From NCBI GenBank assembly GCA_003599235.1, contig QZJE01000002.1, positions 17,803 through 81,802 of the forward strand: a stretch of 64,000 bases of DNA. The letters run 5' to 3'. Shown in pieces: positions 43,124 through 52,165 of the stretch. Origin of the DNA: Actinomycetota bacterium. GTDB lineage: Bacteria; Actinomycetota; Aquicultoria; SURF-47. Positions within the stretch are counted from its first letter, which is position 1; each line of letters opens with the position of its first letter. A program made the position numbers and the translations under genes. The notes beneath the pieces are model-generated. The model saw only the letters and a program-made list of their open reading frames with translations, made no database searches and had not been told where the DNA came from.

Positions 43124-44176
43124 GTGAATATCGAGTTAATTGATGCTTTAAAAGCATTGCAACAAGAAAAAAATATTAACCCTGACGAAATAATCGAGGC
43201 TTTAGAGCAAGCCCTGGTTTCTGCTTACCGCAAAAACTATCACATTGAAGAAGAGACTGGGGTAAGGGTAGAAGTAAATCCTTCCGATGGGAATATAAAG
43301 GTTTTTACCACCGAAGAGGGACAGAAAGAAAAAGAGGTAACTCCGGAAAACTTTGGCAGAATAGCTGCTCAAACCGCTAAGCAAGTCGTTTTGCAACGCA
43401 TACGTGATGTCGAACGGGGCATTATGTATGAGGAATATCACGACCGCGAAGGAGATATTGTAACCGGTATCGTTCAGCAAAGCGATCCTCGTTATATTCT
43501 TATTAGTTTGGGCAAGGTTGAGGCTTTACTGCCTCCTTCGGAGCAAGTGTCGACAGAAAAATACCGTCATGGAACTAGGCTTAAAGCCTATATCGTAGAA
43601 GTTAGAAAAACATCAAGGGATCCCCAAATTGTTGTATCCAGAAATCATCCGGGATTACTCAAGAGATTATTTGAGCTAGAAGTGCCAGAAATCACAGACG
43701 GTTTTGTAGAAATTAAATCAGTAGCCAGGGAAGCCGGTTCTCGTTCTAAAATCGCTGTTTGGGCTAACGATAGCAACATTGACCCAGTTGGTGCTTGTGT
43801 GGGCCCCAGGGGTTCTAGGGTGCGCATGGTTGTAAGTGAGCTTTGGGGAGAAAAAATTGATGTTGTGCATTTTAGTGAAGATATTGGCGAGTTTGTAGCT
43901 AACTCACTTAGCCCTGCTAAAGTTAAGGAAGTAAATGTAGATGGGGATGAACATTCAGCAGAAGTGATAGTGCCAGATAATCAGCTTTCATTAGCTATTG
44001 GCAAGGAAGGGCAAAACGCAAGGCTAGCGGCTAAACTTACAGGTTGGAGAATCGATATTAAAAGTGAGACCCAGATACAAGAGGGAGAAGATGGTGTAAG
44101 CCATGCACCCGTGGAAGAAGAAGGCCAAGAAGCAATAGAGGAAACAACTGAAGATGACGATAAGTTAAATGGCTAG
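43124..44176 (+). CDS. nusA: Transcription termination/antitermination protein NusA
   Basis: A 350-residue protein with N-domain ([17 protein letters not shown]), S1 domain ([24 protein letters not shown]) and two KH domains ([51 protein letters not shown]). It lacks the C-terminal acidic repeats of E. coli NusA, as in most Gram-positives. GTG 43124, after AAGGAAGG (43111-43118), gives the standard N-terminus and is preferred to TTG 43079. Overlaps ylxR by eight bases. rimP is missing from the usual upstream place. Confidence 0.95.
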   Translation: MNIELIDALKALQQEKNINPDEIIEALEQALVSAYRKNYHIEEETGVRVEVNPSDGNIKVFTTEEGQKEKEVTPENFGRIAAQTAKQVVLQRIRDVERGIMYEEYHDREGDIVTGIVQQSDPRYILISLGKVEALLPPSEQVSTEKYRHGTRLKAYIVEVRKTSRDPQIVVSRNHPGLLKRLFELEVPEITDGFVEIKSVAREAGSRSKIAVWANDSNIDPVGACVGPRGSRVRMVVSELWGEKIDVVHFSEDIGEFVANSLSPAKVKEVNVDGDEHSAEVIVPDNQLSLAIGKEGQNARLAAKLTGWRIDIKSETQIQEGEDGVSHAPVEEEGQEAIEETTEDDDKLNG

Positions 44177-44480
44177 CAAGAAACAACCGGCCAGGACATG
44201 CCTGGGTTGCCGTAGCGTTAAAGAAAAACAAGAACTGATAAGGATTGTAAGGATAGAAGATAGGGCCGAGGTAGATCCTAGCGGCAAGAAGACGGGACGG
44301 GGAGCTTATGTTTGCTTAGAGGATATGTGCTTAGAAAGTGCTATTAAGGGTTCTCAGATAAACAAAGCTCTAAAGATTGATTTAGATAAAGAGCAATTAA
44401 ATAGTTTAAAGATTAAAATTAAAAATTATGCCAAAGAAAGTACACGAGATAGCCAAGGAAAAAGGAATAAAGAGTGCTGA
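44169..44480 (+). CDS. ylxR: YlxR family RNA-binding protein
   Basis: A 103-residue DUF448 protein with the [18 protein letters not shown] and [14 protein letters not shown] signatures. Structures of homologues suggest RNA binding, and the gene is almost always between nusA and infB. It overlaps infB by 53 bases. The ribosomal L7Ae-like gene that often follows is absent. Confidence 0.94.
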   Translation: MASKKQPARTCLGCRSVKEKQELIRIVRIEDRAEVDPSGKKTGRGAYVCLEDMCLESAIKGSQINKALKIDLDKEQLNSLKIKIKNYAKESTRDSQGKRNKEC

Positions 44481-46485
44481 GCTGATAGAGATGCTCAAAA
44501 AAGCCGGCATAGAGGTTAAAAGCCATATGTCGAGCTTAACTGATGAGCAGCTAAAAGAGGCAGAAAAGGCACTAAAGGCAGCAGAGGCAACAAAGGAAGA
44601 AAAGAAAGAAGAAGCAAAAGAAGTAAAAACTCAAGAAAAAGAGAAAGTACCTGCTAAAAAACCGCAAGTAGAAGTAGTCACAGAACAACCTCCAGAAAGT
44701 CCCAAGGAAGAAACTCCAAAAGATACTACTGTTGCTAGTAATGAATTAATAGAAATCCCTGAAGGCTCAACTGTAAAAGAGTTTGCCGAAATAATTAATA
44801 AAGAGCCCAATGATATTATAACGTTACTTTTTCAAATGGGTGAGATGGTGACTATCACCCAATCCTTAAGTGACGAAGACATCCATATTCTAGCAGATGA
44901 AATGGGATTTGATGTTAAAATAGTTAGTCCCCAGGAAGCAGAAGAGGAAGAGGAAGCACTGGAAGGGACTCCTGTTATCCGTCCTCCGGTGGTGACGATC
45001 ATGGGTCACGTCGACCATGGTAAAACCAAGCTACTTGATTCTATTAGAAAAACAAACGTAGTTTCAACCGAAGCAGGCGGGATTACCCAGCATATTGGGG
45101 CTTACCAAGTAGTAAAAAACGATCGCAAAATAACCTTTATCGATACTCCCGGCCACGAAGCTTTTACCGCTATGAGGGCCAGGGGGGCTCAAGTAACCGA
45201 CATTGCCATATTGGTTGTAGCTGCAGATGACGGTGTTAAGCCGCAGACAATAGAAGCCATTGACCATGCAAGGGCAGCCTCAGTTCCAATAATTGTAGCT
45301 ATTAACAAAATCGATAAACCCGAAGCAAACATTGATAAGGTACGACAGGAATTAGTTAAACACGAGCTGACCCCGGAAGAGTGGGGCGGCCAGACAATAT
45401 TCGTAGACGTTTCTGCTAAAGAAGGAACTAATATCAAAGAGCTACTAGAGATGATTTTACTGGTAGCCGATGTGGCAGAATTAAAAGCAGTAGCCGAAGG
45501 TCATGCAAGAGGAACTGTAATTGAGGCTAAAGTAGATAAAGGCAGGGGTCCGGTAGCTACGGTTTTAATTCAAGAAGGAACCTTAAAACACAGCCAGCCT
45601 TTGGTTGCTGGTGCTGCTTACGGAAAGGTAAGAGCTATTTTTGATGATTTAGGCCGCAAAGTAAAAGAAGCCGGTCCGTCTCAGCCGGTTGAAATATTAG
45701 GTTTTGCCAATGTACCTCATGCCGGAGATATCTTAAAAGTTGTCCACGATGAAAGGGAAGCCAGAAGCATCGCTGAAAAAAGAGCTCTTAAACAGCGTTT
45801 AATTGAAGAGCGGCAAAGAAGTAAGCATTTAACCCTAGAAGATTTACATCTACAGATACAGCAAGGAATGATAAAAGACCTTAATTTAATAGTTAAGGCT
45901 GATGTACAAGGCTCAATTGGGGCCTTAAGCGAGGCTTTAGCTAAGATTAAACAAGAAGAAGTAAAGGTTAAAATTATTCATACCGGGGTTGGAGCTATTA
46001 CTGAGACAGATGTCATGTTAGCAGCAGCTTCTAATGCTATTGTTGTCGGTTTTAATGTACGGCCTAGCTTAAAAGCTAAAGAAATGGCCGAGAAAGAAAA
46101 TGTTGATGTCAGAACGTATAAAATCATATATGAGCTTATAGAAGATATAAATGCTGCTAGGGTAGGCATGCTTACTCCGGGAATTGAAGAAGTAATCACC
46201 GGAGAAGTTGAGGTGCGAGAAACTTTTAAAGTGCCCAAAATTGGTGTTATTGCCGGATGTTATGTTAATAGTGGTGAAGTTAACCGCAACTCCTTTATCC
46301 GCATTGTTCGGGAAGGTGTAGTTGTTTCTGAGACAAAAATAGCATCACTGAAACGTTTTAAGAATGACGTAGGTGAGGTTAAAGAGGGCTATGAATGCGG
46401 GATTGGCCTTGAAAACTTCCAAGATATTAAAGTAGGCGATATCTTTGAAGTATTTATTAAGCAGGAAGTCGCCAGGAGCGAGTAA
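44428..46485 (+). CDS. infB: Translation initiation factor IF-2
   Basis: A 685-residue GTPase placing fMet-tRNA on the 30S subunit. An N-terminal IF2N module ([23 protein letters not shown]) is followed by a charged linker (residues about 50-100) and a second IF2N-like unit. The G domain has GHVDHGKT, DTPGHEAF and NKIDKP. Domains II to IV complete the standard form. Start ATG 44428 overlaps the ylxR end. Confidence 0.97.
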   Translation: MPKKVHEIAKEKGIKSAELIEMLKKAGIEVKSHMSSLTDEQLKEAEKALKAAEATKEEKKEEAKEVKTQEKEKVPAKKPQVEVVTEQPPESPKEETPKDTTVASNELIEIPEGSTVKEFAEIINKEPNDIITLLFQMGEMVTITQSLSDEDIHILADEMGFDVKIVSPQEAEEEEEALEGTPVIRPPVVTIMGHVDHGKTKLLDSIRKTNVVSTEAGGITQHIGAYQVVKNDRKITFIDTPGHEAFTAMRARGAQVTDIAILVVAADDGVKPQTIEAIDHARAASVPIIVAINKIDKPEANIDKVRQELVKHELTPEEWGGQTIFVDVSAKEGTNIKELLEMILLVADVAELKAVAEGHARGTVIEAKVDKGRGPVATVLIQEGTLKHSQPLVAGAAYGKVRAIFDDLGRKVKEAGPSQPVEILGFANVPHAGDILKVVHDEREARSIAEKRALKQRLIEERQRSKHLTLEDLHLQIQQGMIKDLNLIVKADVQGSIGALSEALAKIKQEEVKVKIIHTGVGAITETDVMLAAASNAIVVGFNVRPSLKAKEMAEKENVDVRTYKIIYELIEDINAARVGMLTPGIEEVITGEVEVRETFKVPKIGVIAGCYVNSGEVNRNSFIRIVREGVVVSETKIASLKRFKNDVGEVKEGYECGIGLENFQDIKVGDIFEVFIKQEVARSE

Positions 46486-46511
46486 TGGCGCTAGCTGGAA
46501 ATATTTAAGTA

Positions 46512-47801
46512 ATGAGCAACAGGCCGCAAAAAGTCGCTGATGCGATCCAGGAACTATTAGGGGATGTCTTAGAAAAACAAATTCAAGACCCCCGCTTGGA
46601 GTTATTAAGTATTACCCATGTCGATATCACTTCTGATTTGCGTTATGCTACTCTATATTGGACATCCCTTAAGAAAAATCCAAAGTCAGTAAGTGCTGGC
46701 TTATCTAAAGCAAAAGGCTTGTTTAAAAGGGAGATTGGTCGTCAATTTAGGCTGAAATACGTTCCTGAGTTAATATTTAAAGAAGATGAGAGCACAAGAG
46801 AAGGCATGAAGATTGATAAGATAATTAAAGGGTTGAAGGAGACTATCAAACAACAAATTGCTAAAGTAATTAAAGAAAATGATAATTTCGTAGTAGCTTC
46901 GCATGTAGGCCCAGACGGGGATTCATTAGGCTCCACAGTGGCACTAGGGCTAATTTTAGATAAACTTGGTAAAAAATACTGTTTGTCTTTTGGAGATACC
47001 AAGGTTGATATTCCTCCCCAATACCGGTTTTTGCCAAAAATAGAGAAACTCAAACCATATAAAGAGTGCAAGGTTTGTGATGTATTAATTGTTTTAGAAT
47101 GTCCCTCTATCAATAGAATGGGTGGTAGCAGCAAACTTCTAAATAAAGCTAAAACGGTCATTAATATCGATCATCACGGAGACAATAATAAATACGGAGA
47201 TTTAGTGTGGGTTAAGCCTGAAAAATCTTCCACAGCAGAAATAATATATGACCTTTCCGGGGAATTTGATGTTGGAATAGACCTCGATATTGCTACCAAT
47301 CTATATACCGGCCTGGTTACAGATACCGGCCGCTTTCAGTATAGCAACACAGAAGCTACCTCGTTTCAAATGGCTAAAGAATTGCTCGAAGCGGGTGTTG
47401 ATATTAAGCAAATCTTTGAAGAAGTATATGAAAGTCATTCTTATCGCAGCGCAGTTCTTTTAGGACAGATGCTATCCAGGGCGGCATTTATTAATCAACA
47501 TAACCTTGTTTATAGCAGTGTGAGCGCTGAGGATTTTTTATTATCAAAGGCCTCTGTTGGCGAGATCGAGCACTTTATTGATTTACTAAGAAGCATACAT
47601 GGGGTAGAAATAGCGGTGCTATTCAAAGAGGTATCAACCGGCGACATAAAGGTAAGCATGCGCTCAAAGGGTGGGGTCAACGTTGCCAAGATATGTGAGC
47701 ACTTTGGAGGCGGAGGCCATGCTTCGGCAGCCGGATACAGCACTGCTAAATCCCTTAATGAAGCCATTAAAAGTCTACTTGATTACTTAAATGAGCTTTA
47801 A
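46512..47801 (+). CDS. RbfA-NrnA fusion: ribosome-binding factor A joined to DHH nanoRNase
   Basis: A single 429-residue frame. Residues 1 to about 112 are RbfA (RPQKVADAIQELLGDVLEKQIQDPRLELLSITHVDITSDLRYATLYWT), a 16S maturation factor. Residues from about 118 are a DHH/DHHA1 phosphoesterase of the NrnA type: HVGPDGDSLGS (His131, Asp135, Asp137), IDHH (219-222) and GGGGHASAAG near 399-408. NrnA degrades short RNA and pAp. The two genes are normally adjacent and separate in rbfA-nrnA-truB operons. No stop or start separates them here, so this is a fusion or, less likely, a sequencing artefact. Confidence 0.93.
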   Translation: MSNRPQKVADAIQELLGDVLEKQIQDPRLELLSITHVDITSDLRYATLYWTSLKKNPKSVSAGLSKAKGLFKREIGRQFRLKYVPELIFKEDESTREGMKIDKIIKGLKETIKQQIAKVIKENDNFVVASHVGPDGDSLGSTVALGLILDKLGKKYCLSFGDTKVDIPPQYRFLPKIEKLKPYKECKVCDVLIVLECPSINRMGGSSKLLNKAKTVINIDHHGDNNKYGDLVWVKPEKSSTAEIIYDLSGEFDVGIDLDIATNLYTGLVTDTGRFQYSNTEATSFQMAKELLEAGVDIKQIFEEVYESHSYRSAVLLGQMLSRAAFINQHNLVYSSVSAEDFLLSKASVGEIEHFIDLLRSIHGVEIAVLFKEVSTGDIKVSMRSKGGVNVAKICEHFGGGGHASAAGYSTAKSLNEAIKSLLDYLNEL

Positions 47802-48477
47802 TGGGATTTTATTAATAGACAAACCAGCAGGAATTACCTCGCATGATGTAATATACAAGTTGCGTAAAATTACCGGCATAAAGCGCATTGGTCACACTGG
47901 GACTCTCGACCCAATGGCTATCGGCTTATTAGTTATATTGGTGGGCAGTGCTACTAAGTCTGCAAGCCAATATACAAACGCAGACAAAGAATATCATGCA
48001 GAAATGGTTATTGGAATTGATACCGATACACAGGATAGACAGGGAAAGATAGTTTCAACCAAAGATGCAAGTGGTTTAGATAAAAAAAGGATTTATAGAT
48101 CAATAAAACGGTTTACAAAAGAGATAGAACAATATCCCCCGATGTACTCAGCTGTTAAGATAGGCGGGAAAAAGCTATATCAATTAGCAAGGCAAGGCAA
48201 GATTGTAAAAAGAGACCCAAGAAAAATTATAATATATAACATCGAGGTTAAATCGATTAGGCTGGGGAAATACCCTGTTGTAGAATTTAGCGTAGCTTGC
48301 TCGAAAGGAACATATATCCGGACCCTTTGCCATGATATAGGAAAGGATTTAGGCTATGGTGCACATTTAAGTGCTTTAAAGAGAACGAAAGTCGGCAATT
48401 TTAGCCTAGAAAATGCAGTAACTATAAAATGGTTGGAAAACAACAACCCCCAGGAGGCAGTGTGCCTACCAATGTAA
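47791..48477 (+). CDS. truB: tRNA pseudouridine(55) synthase, short form
   Basis: A 228-residue enzyme making pseudouridine 55 in the T loop. LLIDKPAGITSHDVI, KRIGHTGTLDPMAIGLL with catalytic Asp, PPMYSAVKIGGKKLY and CSKGTYIRTLCHDIG are intact. It ends soon after the catalytic domain and lacks the C-terminal PUA or TruB-C domain of the E. coli enzyme (314 residues). Overlaps rbfA-nrnA by 11 bases and ribF by about 16. Confidence 0.95.
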   Translation: MSFNGILLIDKPAGITSHDVIYKLRKITGIKRIGHTGTLDPMAIGLLVILVGSATKSASQYTNADKEYHAEMVIGIDTDTQDRQGKIVSTKDASGLDKKRIYRSIKRFTKEIEQYPPMYSAVKIGGKKLYQLARQGKIVKRDPRKIIIYNIEVKSIRLGKYPVVEFSVACSKGTYIRTLCHDIGKDLGYGAHLSALKRTKVGNFSLENAVTIKWLENNNPQEAVCLPM

Positions 48478-49379
48478 TATATGGTCTTAATAATTTACCG
48501 GAGTTAAAGGCCTGTAGCTCCTGTACAATTGGTGTCTTTGACGGTGTGCATAAGGGCCACCAAAAAATCATCAGAAAAACAATTGATTTAGCTAAAAAAA
48601 ACGGTTGTTCTTCAGTAGTTATCACCTTTGACCCTCATCCAAGTGCAGTAATTAATCCGGACTACCATCCGACGATACTTACGGGTATAAACCTTAAAAT
48701 TGATCTTATCTTAGGCCTTGGGGTTGATTATATTATAGTGATTGACTTCGATAAGGATTTTGCTGATATTACTCCAAATCAATTTTTAGAAAAAATTCTA
48801 CATCAAAAACTAAAAGTTAAAGCCATCGTAGAAGGAGAGGGATTCCGCTTTGGCAAAGACGCCATGGGAGATGTCGAATTATTAGAGTGGTTTTGCAAGC
48901 AAAATGACATCGAATTAAGTATTGTTCCTCTTTGCTACACAGCTGATGGTTTAAAGATAAGCAGTACAAGGATAAGACATTTGCTAAAAGAAGGAGCGAT
49001 ACAGCAAACAAAAGAAATACTCGGACATTATCCTATGATTATGGGAAAGGTTGTGAAAGGAGGTGGACGGGGAGGCTTAACAGGTTTTCATACGGCTAAT
49101 ATAGAAACTTCACAGAAATCGTCCGTTCCTAAAGAAGGAGTCTATGCCGGCAATATCATTATCGATAACAAAAAGAAACCAGCGGTAATAAATATAGGGC
49201 CAGCGCCCACTTTTGGAGTAAAAAAACACTCTATCGAAGCCCACATCCTTAACTTCAAAGGAGACCTATATCACCAAGAGGTTGAGCTAGAAGTAAGGCA
49301 GAGGATTAGAGATATCAAAGAGTTCTCCACCCCAGCCAAGCTTACCAAGCAAATAAAAAAGGATATTAAAAAAGTGTAG
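48462..49379 (+). CDS. ribF: Bifunctional riboflavin kinase / FAD synthetase
   Basis: A 305-residue enzyme making FMN and FAD. The N-terminal nucleotidyltransferase domain has IGVFDGVHKGHQKII and ISSTRIRHLLKEG. The C-terminal kinase domain has GVYAGNI, NIGPAPTFG and IEAHILNF. GTG 48462 follows AGGAGG (48452-48457) and gives the usual N-terminus; ATG 48429 would add 11 residues. The stop codon lies inside a REP-like element. It pairs functionally with ribH at 35834. Confidence 0.95.
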   Translation: MPTNVIYGLNNLPELKACSSCTIGVFDGVHKGHQKIIRKTIDLAKKNGCSSVVITFDPHPSAVINPDYHPTILTGINLKIDLILGLGVDYIIVIDFDKDFADITPNQFLEKILHQKLKVKAIVEGEGFRFGKDAMGDVELLEWFCKQNDIELSIVPLCYTADGLKISSTRIRHLLKEGAIQQTKEILGHYPMIMGKVVKGGGRGGLTGFHTANIETSQKSSVPKEGVYAGNIIIDNKKKPAVINIGPAPTFGVKKHSIEAHILNFKGDLYHQEVELEVRQRIRDIKEFSTPAKLTKQIKKDIKKV

Positions 49380-49444
49380 GGGCACACCCCTGCGTTTGCC
49401 CATTTCATAAAATTTATTGGGCAGGCACGTGGGCCTGCCCCTAC
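49376..49444. repeat. REP-like nested palindrome overlapping the ribF stop
   Basis: GTAGGGGCA (49376-49384) and TGCCCCTAC (49436-49444) are perfect complements. GGGCAGGC (49419-49426) and GCCTGCCC (49433-49440) form an inner hairpin. The TAG of ribF is part of the left arm. GC content is far above the surroundings. Resembles extragenic palindromes spread by RAYT-type enzymes. Confidence 0.7.
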
Positions 49445-49469
49445 TAATATTTAATAAATATAATATCTG

Positions 49470-49478
49470 TGGTATTAT
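49470..49478 (+). promoter_or_regulatory. Extended -10 promoter for rpsO-pnp
   Basis: TGGTATTAT, a TGn-extended -10, lies about 90 bases before rpsO. The leader between it and GGAGG (49556-49560) contains an AGCG/CGCT hairpin and could hold an S15-responsive fold, which I cannot confirm. Confidence 0.4.
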
Positions 49479-49566
49479 TTGTTTTCTGTTTAATTTCCTT
49501 AACTAGGACAGTTGAGTAGCGCCGACGCTGCCTTGGTTATAGGAGTACTATTTAGAGGAGGTGCAA

Positions 49567-49821
49567 ATGGATAAGTCGAAGATTATCAGTAAGTATGCTT
49601 CTAGCGACAAAGATACCGGCAGTCCACAAGTCCAAATAGCTATTCTTACAGAACGAATTAACAGTCTTACCGAGCATTTAAAGATTCACACAAAAGACCA
49701 TCATTCCCGTCGTGGACTGCTAAAACTAGTAGGAAAAAGAAGGGGTCTCTTGGGTTATCTTTATAAAAAAGATATCGAGAGCTATAGAAAGATTATTAAA
49801 GAACTTAAAATTAGGGGTTAG
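49567..49821 (+). CDS. rpsO: 30S ribosomal protein S15
   Basis: An 84-residue uS15 with [45 protein letters not shown] and YLYKKD. Start ATG 49567 sits six bases after GGAGG, while the GTG at 49561 is too close to it. rpsO-pnp is the standard order. The stop codon falls inside a GTTAGAGA-type repeat related to the one at the end of trpF. Confidence 0.97.
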   Translation: MDKSKIISKYASSDKDTGSPQVQIAILTERINSLTEHLKIHTKDHHSRRGLLKLVGKRRGLLGYLYKKDIESYRKIIKELKIRG

Positions 49822-49916
49822 AGAGTTAGAGAATTAGTTGTTAGGTAAATTAAAAACCTAAAACTCTAACAGTGTAATGCTCTAACACTCTTAATCACAC
49901 AGTGGGGACTGTCCCC
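49817..49916. repeat. Composite simple-repeat and hairpin spacer between rpsO and pnp
   Basis: GTTAGAG (49817-49823) can pair with CTCTAAC (49864-49870), enclosing TTAGGT / ACCTAA (49841-49846 and 49856-49861). A palindrome GGGGACTGTCCCC follows at 49904-49916, related to the hairpin at 8486-8524. Besides repeats the spacer holds no gene. Confidence 0.6.
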
Positions 49917-49935
49917 GAAGAAGAGGTAAAAAATT

Positions 49936-52035
49936 ATGTTTGATGAAAAGAAGTATTCGATTGACATCGAAGGAAAAGAAATAACTGTAACAACCGGTAA
50001 GTTAGCTAGACAAGCTGATGGAGCTGTCACGCTAAGCTGTGGAGACACCATCGTTCTAACAACAGCAGTGGCTGCCAAAGAACCAAGAGAGGGAGCGGAT
50101 TTCTTCCCATTGACAGTAGATGTTGAGGAAAGAATGTATGCTGCGGCAAAAATACCGGGTGGTTTTATTAAAAGAGAAGGCCGTCCTAGCGAAAAATCGA
50201 TTCTAACGGCAAGATTAATTGATAGGCCTCTTAGGCCATCGTTTCCGGACGGATTTGTAAATGACACTCAAATTATCACTACTATTCTTACTGTAGACCA
50301 GATTAATCCTTATGATATTTTATCGCTTAATGGAGCATCGCTTGCTTTAACCATATCCGATATACCATTTAACGGCCCTATTGCTGCAGTAAGAATTGGC
50401 CGGGTAGATGGTAACTGGGTGGTAAACCCAACTCTGGCTCAATTAGAAGAAAGTGACATGGATGTTGTAGTGGCCGGAACCAAAGATGCCGTCTTGATGA
50501 TGGAAGCCTCTGCTAAGGAGGTAAGCGAAGCCGATGTGATTGAGGCTACACAAATCGCTAAAACAAACATTGCTAAATTAGTAGAGTTTCAAGAAAATAT
50601 CGCTAAAGAAATTGGTAGAGAGAAAAGGGTGCCGACTCTAGTGCAATTGGATTGCGAAGTGGTTAGCAAAGTTAAAGATTTGGCAACGGATAAACTAAAT
50701 GAAGCTCTAAGAAATAAAGATAAACAAGAAAGAATGAACTTAGTTAAGGAAGTAGAAAAAGAAGTACTTGACGCAATAGTCGAGGGTTTAGCTGAAGACC
50801 AGGTTGCTACTTGGGCTAGTGAGGCCAAGCAAGCTTTCAGTAAGCTAAAAAAGGAGCTTGTCAGAAAAATGATAATTGAAGGCGAGCGCACCGATGGCCG
50901 TAAATCTGATGAAATAAGGCCCATCACTGCTCAGGCAGGATATCTGCCAAGAACCAGGATCCATGGCTCAGGGCTTTTCACTAGAGGCCAAACTCAAGTG
51001 CTCACTGTTATTACCTTGGGAACAGTTGGCGAATACCAAATGCTAGATGGACTGGGCTTAGAAGAATCCAAGCGCTATCTGCATCACTATAATTTCCCAC
51101 CATTTTCAACCGGTGAAGCATGGCCGATGCGTGGCCCTAAGAGACGGGAAATCGGACATGGTAGTTTAGCCGAAAAGGCTTTGGTTCCAGTTGTTCCAGG
51201 AGAAGAAGATTTCCCCTATACAATCAGATTAGTCTCAGATGTATTGGAATCTAACGGCTCTTCATCAATGGCTAGCGTTTGCGGCTCTACTTTGGCTTTA
51301 ATGGATGCTGCTGTACCCATTAAAGCGCCGGTAGCCGGTATAGCTATGGGGCTTGTTAAAGAAGGAGATGACGTTGTAGTTTTAAGCGACATACAAGGAC
51401 TGGAAGATTCCCTGGGCGATATGGATTTCAAAGTTGCCGGAACTAAAGACGGAGTAACCGCTATTCAAATGGATATCAAAGCTAGCGGTTTAAATAAGGA
51501 TGTTTTAACTAAAGCATTAGAGCAAGCAAAAGAAGGACGTTTACATATACTAGATATCATGGAAAAAGAAATCGCTGCTCCAAGGGAAGAAATGAGTGAG
51601 TTTGCCCCTAGGGTGGTAACGGTAAAAATACATCCTGACAAAATCCGCGATGTTATCGGAACTGGCGGCAAGGTAATTAAGAAGATAATTGAAGAAACTG
51701 GTGCAGCCATCGATATCGAGCAAGACGGAACCGTTTTTATAAGCTCTAAAGACCGAGAGGCCGGAGAAAAAGCTAAAGATATCGTAGAGAAACTAACCGG
51801 TGACATTAATTCAGGCGAAGAGTTCGAGGGTACGGTTACCAAGGTGACTAACTTCGGTGCTTTTGTTGAGATATTACCAGGCAAAGAAGGTCTGGTGCAT
51901 GTATCTAAGCTAGGCAAGGGTTTTATCAAAAATGTTTCTGATGTGGTAGATGTGGGTGACAAGATAAAGGTCAAAGTCTTAGAAACCGACCGTATGGGCA
52001 AAATTAGCCTGGCGGTAGTGACGGAGGATAATTGA
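49936..52035 (+). CDS. pnp: Polyribonucleotide nucleotidyltransferase
   Basis: A 699-residue phosphorolytic 3'-5' exoribonuclease. Two RNase PH domains (LARQADGAVTLSCGDTIVLTTAV; RTRIHGSGLFTRGQTQVLTV) flank a helical linker. KH (KIRDVIGTGGKVIKKIIEETGAAIDI) and S1 (GEEFEGTVTKVTNFGAFVEILPGKEGLVHVS) domains close the protein. Preceded by a REP-like palindrome and an adequate ribosome site (gaagaggt). Confidence 0.98.
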   Translation: MFDEKKYSIDIEGKEITVTTGKLARQADGAVTLSCGDTIVLTTAVAAKEPREGADFFPLTVDVEERMYAAAKIPGGFIKREGRPSEKSILTARLIDRPLRPSFPDGFVNDTQIITTILTVDQINPYDILSLNGASLALTISDIPFNGPIAAVRIGRVDGNWVVNPTLAQLEESDMDVVVAGTKDAVLMMEASAKEVSEADVIEATQIAKTNIAKLVEFQENIAKEIGREKRVPTLVQLDCEVVSKVKDLATDKLNEALRNKDKQERMNLVKEVEKEVLDAIVEGLAEDQVATWASEAKQAFSKLKKELVRKMIIEGERTDGRKSDEIRPITAQAGYLPRTRIHGSGLFTRGQTQVLTVITLGTVGEYQMLDGLGLEESKRYLHHYNFPPFSTGEAWPMRGPKRREIGHGSLAEKALVPVVPGEEDFPYTIRLVSDVLESNGSSSMASVCGSTLALMDAAVPIKAPVAGIAMGLVKEGDDVVVLSDIQGLEDSLGDMDFKVAGTKDGVTAIQMDIKASGLNKDVLTKALEQAKEGRLHILDIMEKEIAAPREEMSEFAPRVVTVKIHPDKIRDVIGTGGKVIKKIIEETGAAIDIEQDGTVFISSKDREAGEKAKDIVEKLTGDINSGEEFEGTVTKVTNFGAFVEILPGKEGLVHVSKLGKGFIKNVSDVVDVGDKIKVKVLETDRMGKISLAVVTEDN

Positions 52036-52044
52036 AAATAAATC

Positions 52045-52142
52045 CCAAATGACAAATATCAAATCCAAACAAATTACAAATTACAAAAATAAATAGTTAT
52101 GAGTTTTTAATGTTTGGTATTTCGTATTTATTTGTTATTTGG
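52045..52142. repeat. AT-rich nested inverted repeat between pnp and the M16 gene
   Basis: CCAAATGACAAATA (52045-52058) and TATTTGTTATTTGG (52129-52142) pair over 14 positions with one G-T wobble. CCAAACA (52065-52071) and TGTTTGG (52111-52117) form an inner stem. The arms consist of an ACAAAT-like repeated word. Possibly a MITE or simple-repeat hairpin; no gene is in the spacer. Confidence 0.55.
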
Positions 52143-52165
52143 TGGTTGTTATTTGTATTTTAAAT

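Noticed and set aside
51465..52055. 196-residue minus-strand frame opposite the end of pnp
   Set aside because: Ser/Thr-rich shadow of the KH and S1 coding sequence.
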